Origin: Isoetes taiwanensis
Lineage: Eukaryota > Streptophyta > Lycopodiopsida > Isoetales > Isoetaceae
Length of the DNA: 64,000 bases
NCBI GenBank assembly: GCA_021234155.1
Contig: JAJEKV010000062.1
Coordinates: 7,954,425 to 8,018,424 of the forward strand
Direction: 5' to 3'
Position 1 is the first letter of the stretch. Each line of letters begins with the position of its first letter. The translations under genes were made by a program, and so were the position numbers. Shown piece by piece: positions 1-10,764 of the stretch. The notes below the pieces were generated by a model. The model saw nothing but the letters and a program-made list of their open reading frames with translations. It searched no databases and was not told the DNA's origin.

Positions 1-420
1 TTACAAAAACCATTATATTACACACTTTAAAATTAAAATCCCCCTTAAACCCCCTTTGGTTTGGGTGCATATTCACACGGGGGGTGACTCCGGGCATCGA
101 GAGCTGTTGGATAGGCATATTCACCCTATATTCCTTAATCTGCACCATACACAAAGTTCCTCGTTTGTGGGGTATGCATGTACAAAATTTGCTATACTGT
201 ATAAGCAGATTTGCAATATACTATAAGATTTGAGGTAATGTACTATATGGTGTTGTTTTCGTACATGCGAAACATAATTTTAGGTGCTCACGCCCCTACA
301 TCACCCCCATGTGAATATGCACCCAAACCAAAGGGGGTTTAAGGGGGATTTTAATTTTAAAGTGTGTAATATAATGGTTTTTGTAATACCTAAAAAAAGT
401 TTTGCCCCTTCGGGGCTATA
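1..420. repeat. Inverted-repeat element, copy 1, with a TTCG hairpin
   Basis: Bases 1-88 reappear as their reverse complement at about 299-386, with very few differences, giving terminal inverted repeats of at least 88 bp around a 210 bp centre. The left repeat may extend beyond the window edge. Just outside the right repeat is a short hairpin, GCCCC-TTCG-GGGC, at 404-416. Related copies lie at 10003-10400 and 55841-56165, each with the same centre and a TTCG-capped hairpin. No coding capacity is seen, so this is a non-autonomous MITE or foldback-like element. Confidence 0.8.
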
Positions 421-2779
421 AATAAACAACATTACATTACACTTAAATGAATTCATGTTATGTTGTGTAATTAATTGTATGTAGGAAAAAATTTGAAAAT
501 CAAACATAGTTAAACTTAGATGAACGAAGTAGATATATGCTCAATAAGGCCATGTACAATAAAAAGTGTGGATTTGAGTCATTGAGGCATTAATAAAACT
601 TATAAACTATATAAGATGGAAGGCTATGAAGCAAGAAGTAAAGCAAGAAATGATCACATAAGGTTTGCAAGATGACAAAGAAGAAACGAAGTTCTTATGA
701 ACCCGTGGAAACACACGCCATTGCAGTATTAAGGTAATAGGTATAACGAAATAATTATTTAAATAAAGAACTAGAATTGAAAATGGGATATATTGGAGCA
801 TAGATGCTCTATTCAGCCTTTGTTGGATTTGAACCAACATAAACATCCACACCATCCTAATATCCCCTCAGATTGCATTTGTTGAAAGGCATTTGTTGAA
901 AGAAGGTAAGACTATCTCGCTTGCATTGCCATGTCACAAGCACATGATGCAAAGAATTGCATTCCAAACCAGCTTTTTCCAAACCGCACTGTGTGCATTC
1001 CAAAACCAGGACTGATACAAGCTCGAGAGACCACATACATCCATTTAATTCGCAAATGTAAAATTTGGCTAGAATAATGTGCACATGGACAGTCGCCAAC
1101 TAGGTGAAACCTTGGATGCGTGTAGGCTCAAGGTACGCAGATAATACAATAGTGTATGGTTCCACACGGTGAATTTCTTCACTTTTCATATGGCTCCCCG
1201 GATGCCATGTCTCCTCATTATCTACATGCACAAAGCAGTTTGCAAATAAAACTTCCTTATCCGAGATACTAGAGAATATTTAAAGAACTTACAACCCAAT
1301 GGGTTCGCAAGAACCTCCCAATGTTGGTTCAGTCCTTGCTAATGGCATTCTCATTAACCCGATATCAACTAAAATTGTGAGAAGAGGATGAAAATGGCAT
1401 AAAAAATTATGATGTGAAACTAGACTATCACCTCCACCATCATCGATCCCCTTCAGTGTACTCCCATAAGCAACAAGTGATTATGTAGCATTATAACAAC
1501 CCCAAGATTGGCGGCTACGCTTGAATCCATCAGTCGCTTAGAAAACATTGTATGGAGATCTAGAACTATTAGAGATATGGCTTTCCAGTTCAAGAAGTGA
1601 ATCATGTTCCAATCCGTAAGCCTTGAACATGCAACAAAGAACTACTTAGCCCGAACTTTTCCATTTGCCATGGCGCCTTCCACAAAGAATGATCCAGACA
1701 AAGAGAAAAAGAACCGCTTTGAATATCTAGCAAATAAGCCGAGAAACCGCGGCCCACCTACGTGCAAAAGGCACTGCAAAGACTTTTCAACCAATAAGAG
1801 ATCTTGGAAAATGACTCGCCCCAAGGCAATCCTCAAGACCTCAAGCGTTCCCGCTTGCATCCCCGAGCTCGGGAAACTAAAACTAAGGGCTGGTCAAAAC
1901 TAATGGCCGCTTTGAGAAAGGTATGAAGCTGGTCTTCTCGCCTTTGGCATCCTTGAGACCTCGCATCCCCCTTCCCCTTCCCCGAGCCCTGCGCCAAAAA
2001 CCACATACAGTCGATTAACCCTAAACCCTAAAGTATCGTTCTTCGATTAAACCCTAAAGTTATCCTTCATCGACCTTGCATGCTTCCATTGGAGATATCC
2101 TCAAAAATCATAGGTGTAACCATTAAAAAATGTCATAAAAATTAATGTGAGCGTATGCGCACTCTAGAAGTACGCATTAGTACGTCTTCAAAATACGGCG
2201 ACCAAATCTTAGCAAAACCATAGGAAAAAACGTACAAAAATACAAAAGTAACCCCCTGTTATAATGCTACATATTTAAGTATGTGGTCCAACGAAAAACT
2301 AGTAATGATTTGGCATTAATTGTGTGTGCAACTTAAATTAGTTTTTACACGAAGTTATCTACATATTTTTGTGAACCAATGTTGTTCCATACATTCTGAA
2401 GAATGGCTCTGCTGCTTATATTGAGCATAATGGCTCTGTTGTAATCCTGCATTGTTTATTAAATTCTAACTAAAATGCCTACCTGAAATGCCACTGCCAT
2501 TTATAAAAAAGCACCTAAATATTACAATGTTAGATAATATCATCTCTGTTACAATGTTAGATTACAATGTTACAATGTTACAATGTTAGCCATCTTCTCT
2601 TTTCATATCAGCTCTCTAAATTCTTTAATCAATGATTTAAGCTTACCTCAGATGATCAATACGTGGCAGACATGCAGCAATTATGGCAAATGGAGTTACA
2701 GGTTCAAGCTCCAGCTCCAGATGCCGATCTAAAATTTCCTCTGCAGCTCAGAAGCAGAAACAAATCATCTGTACTCCTG
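421..2779. other. No recognisable gene
   Basis: This AT-rich stretch has only short open frames. The longest (1604-1903 plus, 99 codons) has an opposing 72-codon frame and resembles no family I know, so I do not call it. Degenerate telomere-like CCCTAAA units occur at about 2018-2056, and a short iteration of TTACAATG at about 2520-2590. Confidence 0.6.
2146..2290 (+). repeat. Dispersed repeat fragment shared with 12385-12530
   Basis: About 145 bp here aligns in the same orientation to 12385-12530. Shared blocks include GCACTCTA, ATTAGTA and CCCCTGTTATAATGCTA. Identity looks around 70 percent by eye. No coding sense is seen, and the pair brackets the gypsy element and the chimeric gene fragment. 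Confidence 0.4.
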
Positions 2780-2908
2780 CTCGTGCTTCTAAAATCTCAT
2801 TCTGGACCTGCATCAAAGAACAAGTCCAAGACTTCATCGAATCGAAAACAAACAAAGAGCTCAAGGAAGATTTTTCGTGGTTCAGAGACCACTGGGATCA
2901 AAGTAAAA
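2780..2908 (+). other. Possible isolated exon, unknown product
   Basis: A plus-strand frame here reads like globular protein, with an acidic stretch (EQVQDFIESKTNKELKEDF) ending DHWDQ just before a GTAAAA that could be a splice donor. Another overlapping frame is also open, no start or partner exon can be assigned, and I do not recognise the family. It may be a captured gene fragment or chance. Confidence 0.2.
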
Positions 2909-3004
2909 AAATACAGATTTAAAATCAGTAGAAGACATATGTATCTTGTACCTTATCGCGACATGGAACATTCCTTGCACTGTCCTGTTTTGATGATAAT
3001 TTGA

Positions 3005-4340
3005 GACAGCTGCCATGGCCCGTTCAGAACCATTGGATAATGCAAAGCAACAAACATATTCTGAGAAACTACACAAATGGATTTGTAGCCCTCCAGTTCT
3101 TGAGTTAACCCGATCCCTGAATACCTGTGCGGCTGCTGCGCGACCTCTCCTCTACATCTGGGCGCCTGTTTGATCGTTGGTGCCCGCCGCTAGAAAAATA
3201 AAATAGCTTAGGGTTAGGTCTCATTGCAATAATATCTCCATTGCTAAGAATAAATTAGAAAATTTCAAGCATATGTGAAACTAAAACTGATGACCCATAT
3301 AAAGTTGGCAAATTTTCTCCGGACTAAGTTAGTGGTGCTTTCCCATTGTTTCATGGTGTGGTGCAAATATTTCCTATCCAGCCTTTTGACGGATTGGCGG
3401 AATTCCTGTAGACTACCAGGAACGTGTCGGATCCAATCTACAAAACATTTGAGCAGAAGAGCATATAAGCTTCTTGAACATGATTTAAGCTTATTTCCTT
3501 GATTCTACGGTTCGCGGGAGTATTTCACAAAGGAAGCCCCAGCCTTTTAATAATGGTTGTTTTAAAGGTCTCCAGGCTAGAAATAAAAAGGCTTAAGTTA
3601 TTTCAAGGATCCAATATTAGGAGTAGCCATGCACACATTACTGCGACCTCTAGGAACATTGGCTATGGATTTTGCATAAGCACATATCTTGAATGAAGTG
3701 AGGGTGATGTCATCAAGGTATTTGGAAGCAAGACAACAAAATAATGGGGCAAGTAGTGAGGGCAAAAAACAATATTGAAGCAATGGTAACGGAATAAGAT
3801 GTAAAAATGAGAAGGTGGAGTTTTGATGGCTAAAGGTGTTTCACAAAGAATGAATGGTAACGGATATGAAAGAGAGAGTGACATGGGTTTTGACCACAAT
3901 AGCAAAGGTGTAAAACTTTTAACATAAAAGGTATGGAGTATGAAATGTAATGGTGGAAATGGATGGCCTATGGTAGTATATAGGAATAAATAGAGAAATG
4001 GGCTAGGTAAAAATTCTCAAAGGGGCATATATGGCAAGGTGCGCATAATGAAGGTGAAAATAGGAAAATGGCTAGGCTAAGAAGAGGCAAAGGTGAATAT
4101 GTAAATGGAATGTGGATAGGAAAGTGGAGAAAATGACTATGGCTTAAAAGCATGTATCATGGGATCTTTCAAACTTTAACTTCGAAACTTCAAATTAGCA
4201 TCTTCAATCTTCTTAACCCAGTGTCTTCAAGAACATGCCTTGACCAAATGTTTAACCTTAAATATAGTACCTCTTATGAAGTTGACCTTGAAGTTGAATT
4301 CCTCTTGACCTTCACACCAATGTTACCTACAAAGGTCTTC
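3005..4340. other. No recognisable gene
   Basis: Only short scattered frames are present on both strands. The part from about 3680 to 4140 is purine-rich on the plus strand and gives spurious Pro/Ser/Leu-rich frames on the minus strand. No transposon ends or repeats could be recognised. Confidence 0.6.
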
Positions 4341-4530
4341 CAAACTCCGACCTAGTCTTAAAGCATAGACAATAGTTAGTATTTTGCCCTTTGGGGGCAA
4401 CAAGCCCCCATTCAACTTATATTGCATGTCTACATGAGGACTCAAACTTGAGACCTGTACAACATCGATCAAGTGAACCAACCAATTAACGTCAATCATC
4501 AACATCAATAGACAATAATACATTTTAATA
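4341..4530 (-). mobile_element. SINE-like sequence (tRNA-type boxes)
   Basis: Read on the minus strand, a box-A-like TTGGTTGGTTCACTTGATC is followed about 20 bases later by a box-B-like CTCAAGTTTGAGTCC, the spacing of a tRNA-derived pol III promoter. Further 3' is a hairpin of the form GCCCCC-AAA-GGGC. No poly(A) tail or target duplication was found, so this is a guess from promoter-like boxes alone. Confidence 0.35.
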
Positions 4531-4684
4531 TAGACAATGATGTATGGGGGGAAGAAAACCGGGGAGATGATTCCAGGGAACTAACCAATTAACCTCAATC
4601 ATCAACATCAATAGACAATAATACATTTTAATATACACAATGATGTATGGGGGGATGGAAACCGGGGAGATGACTCCAGGGAGT
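4480..4684 (+). repeat. Tandem duplication, 103-bp period
   Basis: The block beginning AACCAATTAAC at 4480 is repeated from 4583 with a few substitutions. Both copies end with CGGGGAGATGA and a TTCCAGGGA or CTCCAGGGA. The left copy overlaps the 5' side of the SINE-like sequence, so the duplication probably arose after that element inserted. Confidence 0.8.
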
Positions 4685-5427
4685 CCCCGACCAGCCGGAG
4701 CCGGGAGCGGGTCCTGGAATCATTGGCCCTGTTTCGCCCCCCCACATCATGGTAAGTGGGGAGCGCCAGCAATTTTTACCTGTTGATCGATTGCAGATGA
4801 CCGCTTGAGGGGAATGACACTGCCGTTTTCCATTTCGGAGGCGGAACCAGCGACCCACTTTCCATGATGATATATAATACGACTCCTTGCACAAAGCTCA
4901 TAAAATATTTGCCCATCATATGCACACAACAACACCCATAGCTTCAACTACCTCCAAACCCCTCCCCACATAACAACAACCCACACTCCCATCCCGCCAA
5001 AAAAAAAAAAAAAAAAAAAAAATAAATAGATAAATAACCAGTTCTTATAGCTCATTCAACCAGTCACATCATCATAAAACTTGAGCACCCATAAAACATG
5101 TGCTCAATGAGCTTAAATGTCTTAAATCCATGTCGTATACATATGATATTGGGTATAATAAAACTAGCATTCAAGGCACGATATATTCAAGATACTTTTA
5201 ACAAATTATTACTAGTTTTGATAAACCACTATTGTATGCATGAAACTATCTCGTAAACCTTAGCTAGCTTTAATAATCCATTATAGTTCCAATAACCAAC
5301 ATGGATAACCATGCCATAAATCACTATAGTCTCAACAAACCACTATAGTATGTGGTTTTCTTCTATCAAATAAAATCGTGCATAAAAAACCACATATACC
5401 ATGGTTTTTAGGCAGTTTGATACCAGT
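4685..5427. other. Non-coding stretch with a 24-base A run
   Basis: No gene is seen. An uninterrupted A run at 4999-5022 followed by TAAATAGATAAAT could be the tail of a plus-strand retroposon whose body would lie to its left, but no boundary could be set. The right part, to 5427, is where the gypsy element stops, so the junction that removed its pol region lies close to 5400. Confidence 0.5.
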
Positions 5428-5727
5428 TTAATGTAATAGTTCATTTTTGGGCTCCTTGTGAATGCGAATGTGAAGGAGAGGAGTGACGCCTTGAGGTCGC
5501 GTGATATGGCCATTGGCCAACTTGATATCATAGGGGGCACGGTAAAGTTGTTTGATGCCCAATTGCTTCCGAAGCTTATCAGTAATAAGATTTACAACAC
5601 TGCCTCCGTCAATTTGAACATGATTGATGTGCTGATTGCCCACCGTGGCATGCACCGTGGGTGTTGATGTGGCCAGGCTCCGACCAGAACAGTGGGAAGG
5701 GGCAACTGGTCTTTGAGAGCAGGACAA
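5428..5727 (-). pseudogene. gypsy aspartic protease fragment
   Basis: This is the retropepsin-type protease that would cleave the Gag-Pol polyprotein. The active-site block reads VQIDGGSVVNLIT, with DGGS in place of the DTG/DSG of cellular enzymes, as is common in plant gypsy elements. Flap-like residues follow (IKLANGHI). The fragment is in a different frame from the upstream linker, with an indel near 5700, and stops at 5428 with no reverse transcriptase beyond. Confidence 0.75.
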
Positions 5728-6089
5728 AGTTTCAAAATGGTGGCAAGGCTCAAGGGAATCTTGATTTTTGCAAGTTCTTCTTGAAGTTCCAAAGGAACAT
5801 GAGAAAATGGATCAGCAGGGTCCAAGGGAGCAGGAGTCCGAGGTAAAGAAGCAGAAACCTCTTTGAGAAGCTCCACCTCTGCAGCAATATTAGGATACGG
5901 CTGAGAGCGTGGGCCTGTAGATGGCGACGATGCCTCGTGACGCTGCTGAGCTCTGGTGGTGGCATGAATATTTGCAAGCGTGCGGCCTTCAGCAGCATGC
6001 ATGAGTTTGAGAATACTCTGTCTCACCTTGGGCATGACGTGAGGCATGATTTATCCAAGTCTGGGGCGAAGTGGACCTTTTTGTCATCT
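5592..6089 (-). pseudogene. gypsy gag-protease junction frame
   Basis: This frame is open from 6089 to 5592 and lies in the -1 frame relative to gag, overlapping the end of gag by about 66 bases. It continues the polyprotein toward the protease (ILKLCPALKDQ, then a run that realigns with the protease leader in a further frame). A run of five A followed by GG lies in the overlap near 6072-6078. The placement suits a programmed -1 shift, but the codon phase is not a canonical slippery heptamer, so a simple indel is equally likely. Confidence 0.5.
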
Positions 6090-7996
6090 TCATGAGGGAT
6101 CGTGTCGACAGCAAAAGCTGGTTGCGTATCGTGAGGGATGATGGTCAAGGGGCGTGAAGCCCTGGTCTGGCGTGAAACCAAACCAACCCAATTTAACTGC
6201 TGTACCGGAGGATTGAGTGCCTGATATATTTCTTCTTGAGCTTGTTGATCCAAAGGATTGGAGGTAGAAGCTACCTGCTGAGGTCTCTGTTGTTGAGGTG
6301 GCCGGGGTGGCTTTCTCAAAACAGGACGTGGGCCTTGCTTGCCATTGGCAACCCACAGTTGATAAGCCATGAGGCGGACAGAAGCAGGTTGATTTGTTCC
6401 GGGAAGTTGAACTTGTACTTGAGGAAGTTGAGGGCACGCCGTGGTGGTATGACCCCATTCGTGACAATGATAACACTGAGCCTTGGAAGGATAAAAAGGT
6501 GGACGGGTGCCTTGTCCCCGTGACTGCTGAGGTTGTTGAGTTTGTTGATACTGTTGAGGTTGTTGAGCTTGAAATTGCTGAGGCTGATATGGTTGTTGTT
6601 GCTGAGGCGTGGTCTGCACTTGAAAAACCATTTTTTGCCTGAAGGGTGTAGGATGAGAACGAGTGCATTCCTCCGTGGCATGATTGCACATATTGCATCT
6701 TTTGCAATGAGGAGGTCCATTTGAGGAGTTGCATTCATTGGCCAGATGTCCTTGATATTTACAGATATGGCACCAAATCTGAGTGCGTTGAGGATTAGTT
6801 TGTTGAGGCTGGACTGCATTCTGAGGAACCATGACGGGGGGCATGAAAAGTAGTTCCGTGAGGGCAACACCTCGTGAGGAGATGTTGACCGAGTGATTGA
6901 CTAATTCAATCGCCTGCTCCAAAGACTTGGGACGCAGGTACTCCGTCATGAGACGAATGGCAGGAGGAAGGCCCTGCAGAAACCAGACAAGAATCTGGCT
7001 TTGCGTGGGATACTCCTGGAGCTTGCTAAGAAGGATGTGAAGACGGTCTGCAAAGTCACGCGCAGACTTCGTGGGTTGCTGCTGAAGATCATTGAGTTGC
7101 TTGAGCAGGAGTTGATCATCATCCGTGCTGCCATAATGAGAGAGAAAGGCCGTTTTCATCTCTTGCCAATTCTGCTTCCAGTGGCTTTTGTTTGCCATGA
7201 GCCATTGATGAGGGACGCCTCGCAGCGTGGTAGAAAAGATATGAAACTTGAGTTGAGGTTGAGCGTGACCATTGAGAATGGCCAAGGCCTCAAATTCCTC
7301 CATGTGAGCTTGAGCACTTTGATCCAGAGGTTTGCCTTTAGTGTTGCCAAAAGTAGGATAAGTCAGCTTCAAATTGTGAATAGGAGATGAAGGCTGAACT
7401 GGCGCATAGACAGGTGGAGCATATGCAGGAACATAGCTGGTCGGAACAGCCGTGGGCTGCGAACCAGGTGGTATTGGAACAGAAAAACTCGGAGGGCCAG
7501 AGAGAGGAGCATCTTGTGGTGAAGGATCATGGGAGCCATCTTCATTAAGCTTGAGATCAGTGAGTTGGTAGACAGGAAGAGCATGCTAAAAAGATGGGGA
7601 AGCCTGAAATTCATGAACATGGGGAGGGCCAAAGGAAACTTGAGGGTAGCCCATCCCTGCAGGAGGAGAAGATGGTTGTGAAGGCAGAGGGGTGTGGCCT
7701 AAGGGTATGGTAATGTAGGTGCTTTCTGGAGTCTGGAAATAATGAGGCGTGGGCTGAACAGGGGTATGATGTGGTGACTGAGGTTGAGAACAATGCCGAT
7801 ACACAGGGGGAGACCCTGGTCGAGAATGAGCGCGAGGAGTAGGTGGTGCCGACTGAGCTCTTGAGCGGACATGACCTCCCTCAATGTCATAAGCATTGTC
7901 ATACATACCTTGAACAACCTCGCGACGTTGATGGCGCTCCAAACGAGCTGCCGTTTGGCAAAGAAGTTCTTCAGAAGTGAAAGCACGTGCAGACAC
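6023..7996 (-). pseudogene. gag: gypsy gag polyprotein, one in-frame stop
   Basis: This encodes the structural nucleocapsid/capsid protein that packages retrotransposon RNA. A proline-rich N-terminal part (7996-7589) is followed by TAG at 7586-7588, and the same frame then stays open to 6023, so one substitution interrupts an otherwise continuous gag of about 657 codons. The retrotransposon-gag domain is recognisable around FADRLHILLSKLQEYP and FLQGLPPAIR. It is followed by three CX2CX4HX4C zinc knuckles (CHICKYQGHLANEC, CKRCNMCNHATEEC, CYHCHEWGHTTTAC) separated by Gln-rich linkers. No ATG is present near the primer site; the frame is open from there and the true start is uncertain (GTG at 7996, first ATG about 30 codons later). 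Confidence 0.88.
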
Positions 7997-8024
7997 AGTA
8001 AAAAGAAGGAAGAAAGAAAGATCA

Positions 8025-8042
8025 GACCTGGCAGCGGCGACA
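8025..8042 (-). promoter_or_regulatory. Primer binding site, tRNA-Asp-like
   Basis: The minus strand reads TGTCGCCGCTGCCAGGTC one base after the LTR end. This matches the plant tRNA-Asp-primed consensus TGGCGCCGTTGCCGGGG at most positions, with about four substitutions. Position and orientation are as expected for minus-strand DNA priming. Confidence 0.7.
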
Positions 8043-8043
8043 G

Positions 8044-8616
8044 TGTTTGGGGTCTGGGTTCGGGAACTCCTGCAAGACAGCCCTCTGTGAGGACCCTTGG
8101 ATCAAACAGGAGAATCTGGGAGCTGTGTCACGCGGGATTTGCAAAAGAACAAAAGAAAGAGAAAACAAGAACACAACAGAAACACAAAAGTGTGAAGAAA
8201 ACTTCTTGATATCAATCAGAATACATGAGCTCTCGCAATCGAGAGAGAAAATGATGGAAGACAAGAACAAAAACTCATCTAGCCCTCGAATGCTAGCTCA
8301 TATACTAATATATATAGTACAATGGCCTCTGGCCCAATATAGATAGTCTGACAGATCTCGGTGCCGACTCCTGAAGGAGGCCTGATTTGCAGGAATGCTG
8401 GCGGTGCCTCTTGAAGTGCCTGGAATCACGCTGACGCTGACGGCCCGTCATTTGTCTGTTCTCTGCTTCTTCTTTGGCTGACTCTTAGGCGTGGTCGTCT
8501 GCTTGGTCTTTGGCGGGGGTCTTGATGACTGACCTTGACCTGGATTTGGCGCCTTGTTCTTGGTCTGGTCCGAGGTGTGCATGAATAGTCCTGTACCAGG
8601 ATGTACAGGACTAACA
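8044..8616 (-). repeat. 5' long terminal repeat of the gypsy element
   Basis: In the element's sense the LTR starts TGTTAGTCCTGTACATCC at 8616 and ends CA at 8044, directly before the primer site, giving 573 bp with the usual TG...CA ends. A TATA-like TATATATATTAG lies in its middle (about 8308-8322), a plausible promoter for the genomic RNA. Only one LTR is present, so LTR dating is not possible. The start is inferred from the TG end and the extent of the promoter region. Confidence 0.75.
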
Positions 8617-8782
8617 ATAAGTAGGGACTCAGAAGTGCTGAGAGGATGTTCTAGGTATCGCCCCTAACGTTGAAAATGGTCGTTGCAGATATGGAGCTCC
8701 AATGCAATCGCAAAAGCAAAGCCTATCGTAACCCTACCTCTCCTGGAATCTGATTCTTAGAATTTGCAGTAGTCGTAAAAAT

Positions 8783-8784
8783 TC

Positions 8785-8813
<29 letters not shown>
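8783..8813 (+). repeat. (CTTAT)n microsatellite
   Basis: About five or six copies of a five-base unit (TCTTA) lie just outside the gypsy LTR. The rest of 8617-8959 holds no gene or recognisable element. Confidence 0.9.
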
Positions 8814-8815
<2 letters not shown>

Positions 8816-8959
8816 GCAATCTCTTAGAATCTGCAGTGATTTTGTTTTCAAGGTTCTCTACTTCATCTAAGCAATCTTTTCTACTCGGTAAACATCAATT
8901 TCCTTTGTTTTTAATTTCGTGTGCATACTCATCCCTCTGATTAGAGTTCCATGCTCTTG

Positions 8960-9872
8960 TGCGCATGATAGATCAATTTGCCTACTTTCAGTTAGCAGGT
9001 TGTTTCACAAATCAAGAGCTACCTGATCATGTGATAATCTGATCAAAAGTCTTGAGTTATAGGAAAAGAGTTCAGGAAATGAACTAGCAAAAATCATTGA
9101 TTCTTTTGCATCTAAGATATGGCAAAAACATTTTCTTTTATGATTAGGAAAGTAGGAAGCAATATTGGCGCAACTAGTTGTAGACCATTTAGATTATTCC
9201 AGAATCCAGATACATCGTATGATAAAATGCTTTGTGCTCCTGTTCCATGAATGTGCAGAGTAGAGGACATTTTGGGAATGGAGCTGCATGCATTTTTTCA
9301 AACATGAACTAAAGCTCAAGGTAAATCCAAGACGCCGTCATTTTCTATAGTTATTTTTGGGCTTATAATCATCAAAGCTGGAGCTTCATTTGTCTTTATA
9401 AATATAATTTCCAAGGATATTTTTTCTGCCGCAAACCACAGCTTTGGCATTGCCTAGAACCTGTAGAGGCAGGCACTGATATGCTTGGTGGTATGCTTGG
9501 TATGCACAATTATTTTTCCATCATGCGCATGATAAATCAATTTGTCTACTTTTAGTTAGCAAGCCGTTTCACAAATCATGAGCTACCTGATTACATGATA
9601 ATCTGATTAAAATTCATAAGTTATAGGAAAAGAATTCAGCAAAAGACCTAGCAGAAACCATCGATTCTCATGGCAAAAACATTATCTTTTATGATTAGGA
9701 AAGCAGGAAGCAACATTGTCGCAGCTAGTTGTAGATATTCCAGATGCATCATATGATGAAATGATCTGTGCTCCTATTCTATAAATGTGCAGAGCAGAGA
9801 ACGTTTTGAGAATGGAGTTGCATGCATTTTTTCGAACATGAACTAAGGCTCAAAGTAAGTCAAAGATGCCTT
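8960..9872 (+). repeat. Direct duplication of about 360 bp
   Basis: The segment 8960-9338 is repeated at 9520-9872 with scattered substitutions and small deletions. Shared landmarks are GCGCATGATA, TTATGATTAGGAAAG and GCATGCATTTTTTC. The 180 bp between them is unique. No coding sense is seen in either copy, and divergence looks like an old local duplication. Confidence 0.85.
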
Positions 9873-9875
9873 CAT

Positions 9876-9943
9876 CATGGTTATCAAATAGTAATTCTAT
9901 TTCTTTGTGCTCTATCCAAATAGAGTGCATAATAAAAAACATG
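9876..9943 (+). repeat. 68-bp dispersed repeat
   Basis: The block starting TCATGGTTATCAAATAGT and ending TGCATAATAAAAAACAT also occurs at about 38378-38444 and 44198-44265. The latter two lie inside the duplicated 2.7 kb segment. Near identity over 68 bp suggests a recent mobile fragment or gene conversion. Confidence 0.8.
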
Positions 9944-10002
9944 GCAATAACTACGGCTATTCTGATGCATCCAACGAGGACCGCTTCAGATGAATCATGA
10001 TA

Positions 10003-10400
10003 ATCACACGGGGGGTTACTCCGGGCAACGAGAGCTGTCGGATGGGCATATTTGCCCTTTATTCCAAGATCTGGACCGTACATAGCGATCCTCGTTTGTG
10101 GGGTATGCATGTACAAGTTTTTGTATACTGTAAATTAAGGTTTGCAAAATACTATAAGGTTTGAGAGAATGTACTTAATGGTGTTAATTTTGTACATGCA
10201 TTGTAAATATATTTTTGGGGCTCTCGCTGCCCTACGTAACCCCTCGTGTGAATATGCACCCAAACCAAAGGGGGTTTAAGGGGGATTTTAATTTAAATGT
10301 GTTAAATGCAATGGTTTATGTTAATAATGTTAATGGTAGTTGTGTGTTGATTGTTATATTAATAAAATTTTTGGGCCCTTCGGGCCCTAACTAAAGCAGA
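10003..10400 (+). repeat. Inverted-repeat element, copy 2
   Basis: The centre and right half match copy 1 at 1-420. The left terminal repeat is cut back to roughly CACACGGGGGGT, while the right one is retained. The hairpin GGGCCC-TTCG-GGCCC lies at 10373-10387. The stem differs from copy 1 in both strands yet stays paired, which hints at selection on an RNA or DNA stem-loop, or at relatedness through a hairpin-bearing progenitor. Confidence 0.75.
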
Positions 10401-10764
10401 AAGAAAATGGGAAAATCTTCCACCTAACATCGAGAAATGAAGAAACATCCATTCAACACTATTACAAGTTCAAACACCATATATATAAATTCTTGCTCAA
10501 CAAGCAATAGAATGTGAAAAAACATATCTCATAAAAATCTTTGCTGTAGTAGGACTTTGAAGAAACCAAGGTAAATAATAATGATGCAGAACAGCATTTC
10601 CACGCAACAATAAAAGAAACAAACATAGATAAACTCTGAGGTAAACAAAACTAGCCAAAAGAAATAATATCATTGGCAATATGACACGTGTAAGGAAGAA
10701 ATATAGCAGCAATTAATATGCTTCAATGTAACATTTGATAAAAACATAGGTGTTGAAGAGTTAT
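10401..10764 (-). other. Downstream flank of the chimeric fragment
   Basis: A 71-codon hydrophobic minus-strand frame (10712-10497) lies where the next NRAMP exon would be. I could not align it convincingly to the PHN-containing helix 6 of that family, so it may be a degraded exon or chance. Confidence 0.3.

Larger units (their letters stand above)
5428..8616 (-). mobile_element. Truncated Ty3/gypsy LTR retrotransposon
   Basis: On the minus strand the order is 5' LTR (8616-8044), primer binding site (from 8042), gag, then protease, after which the element stops near 5428. Reverse transcriptase, RNase H, integrase and a 3' LTR are absent, so it cannot move by itself. Gag carries an in-frame TAG, and the protease lies in a shifted frame relative to the region before it, showing decay. 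The aspartic protease signature and three zinc knuckles identify the superfamily. The missing half could have been lost by deletion or by an assembly join near 5400. Confidence 0.9.

Noticed and set aside
1604-1903. 99-codon plus-strand frame
   Set aside because: An opposing frame of similar length exists, there is no family resemblance, splice context or promoter.
2018-2056. Interstitial telomere repeat
   Set aside because: Only a few imperfect CCCTAAA units; such words are frequent in plant leaders.
6090-6734. Ser/Thr-rich minus-strand frame of 214 codons (and plus-strand frames at 6236-6642)
   Set aside because: They are other-frame readings of the Gln-rich gag sequence.
8426-8617. Arg-rich minus-strand frame
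   Set aside because: It lies wholly inside the LTR and has no ATG; a chance frame.
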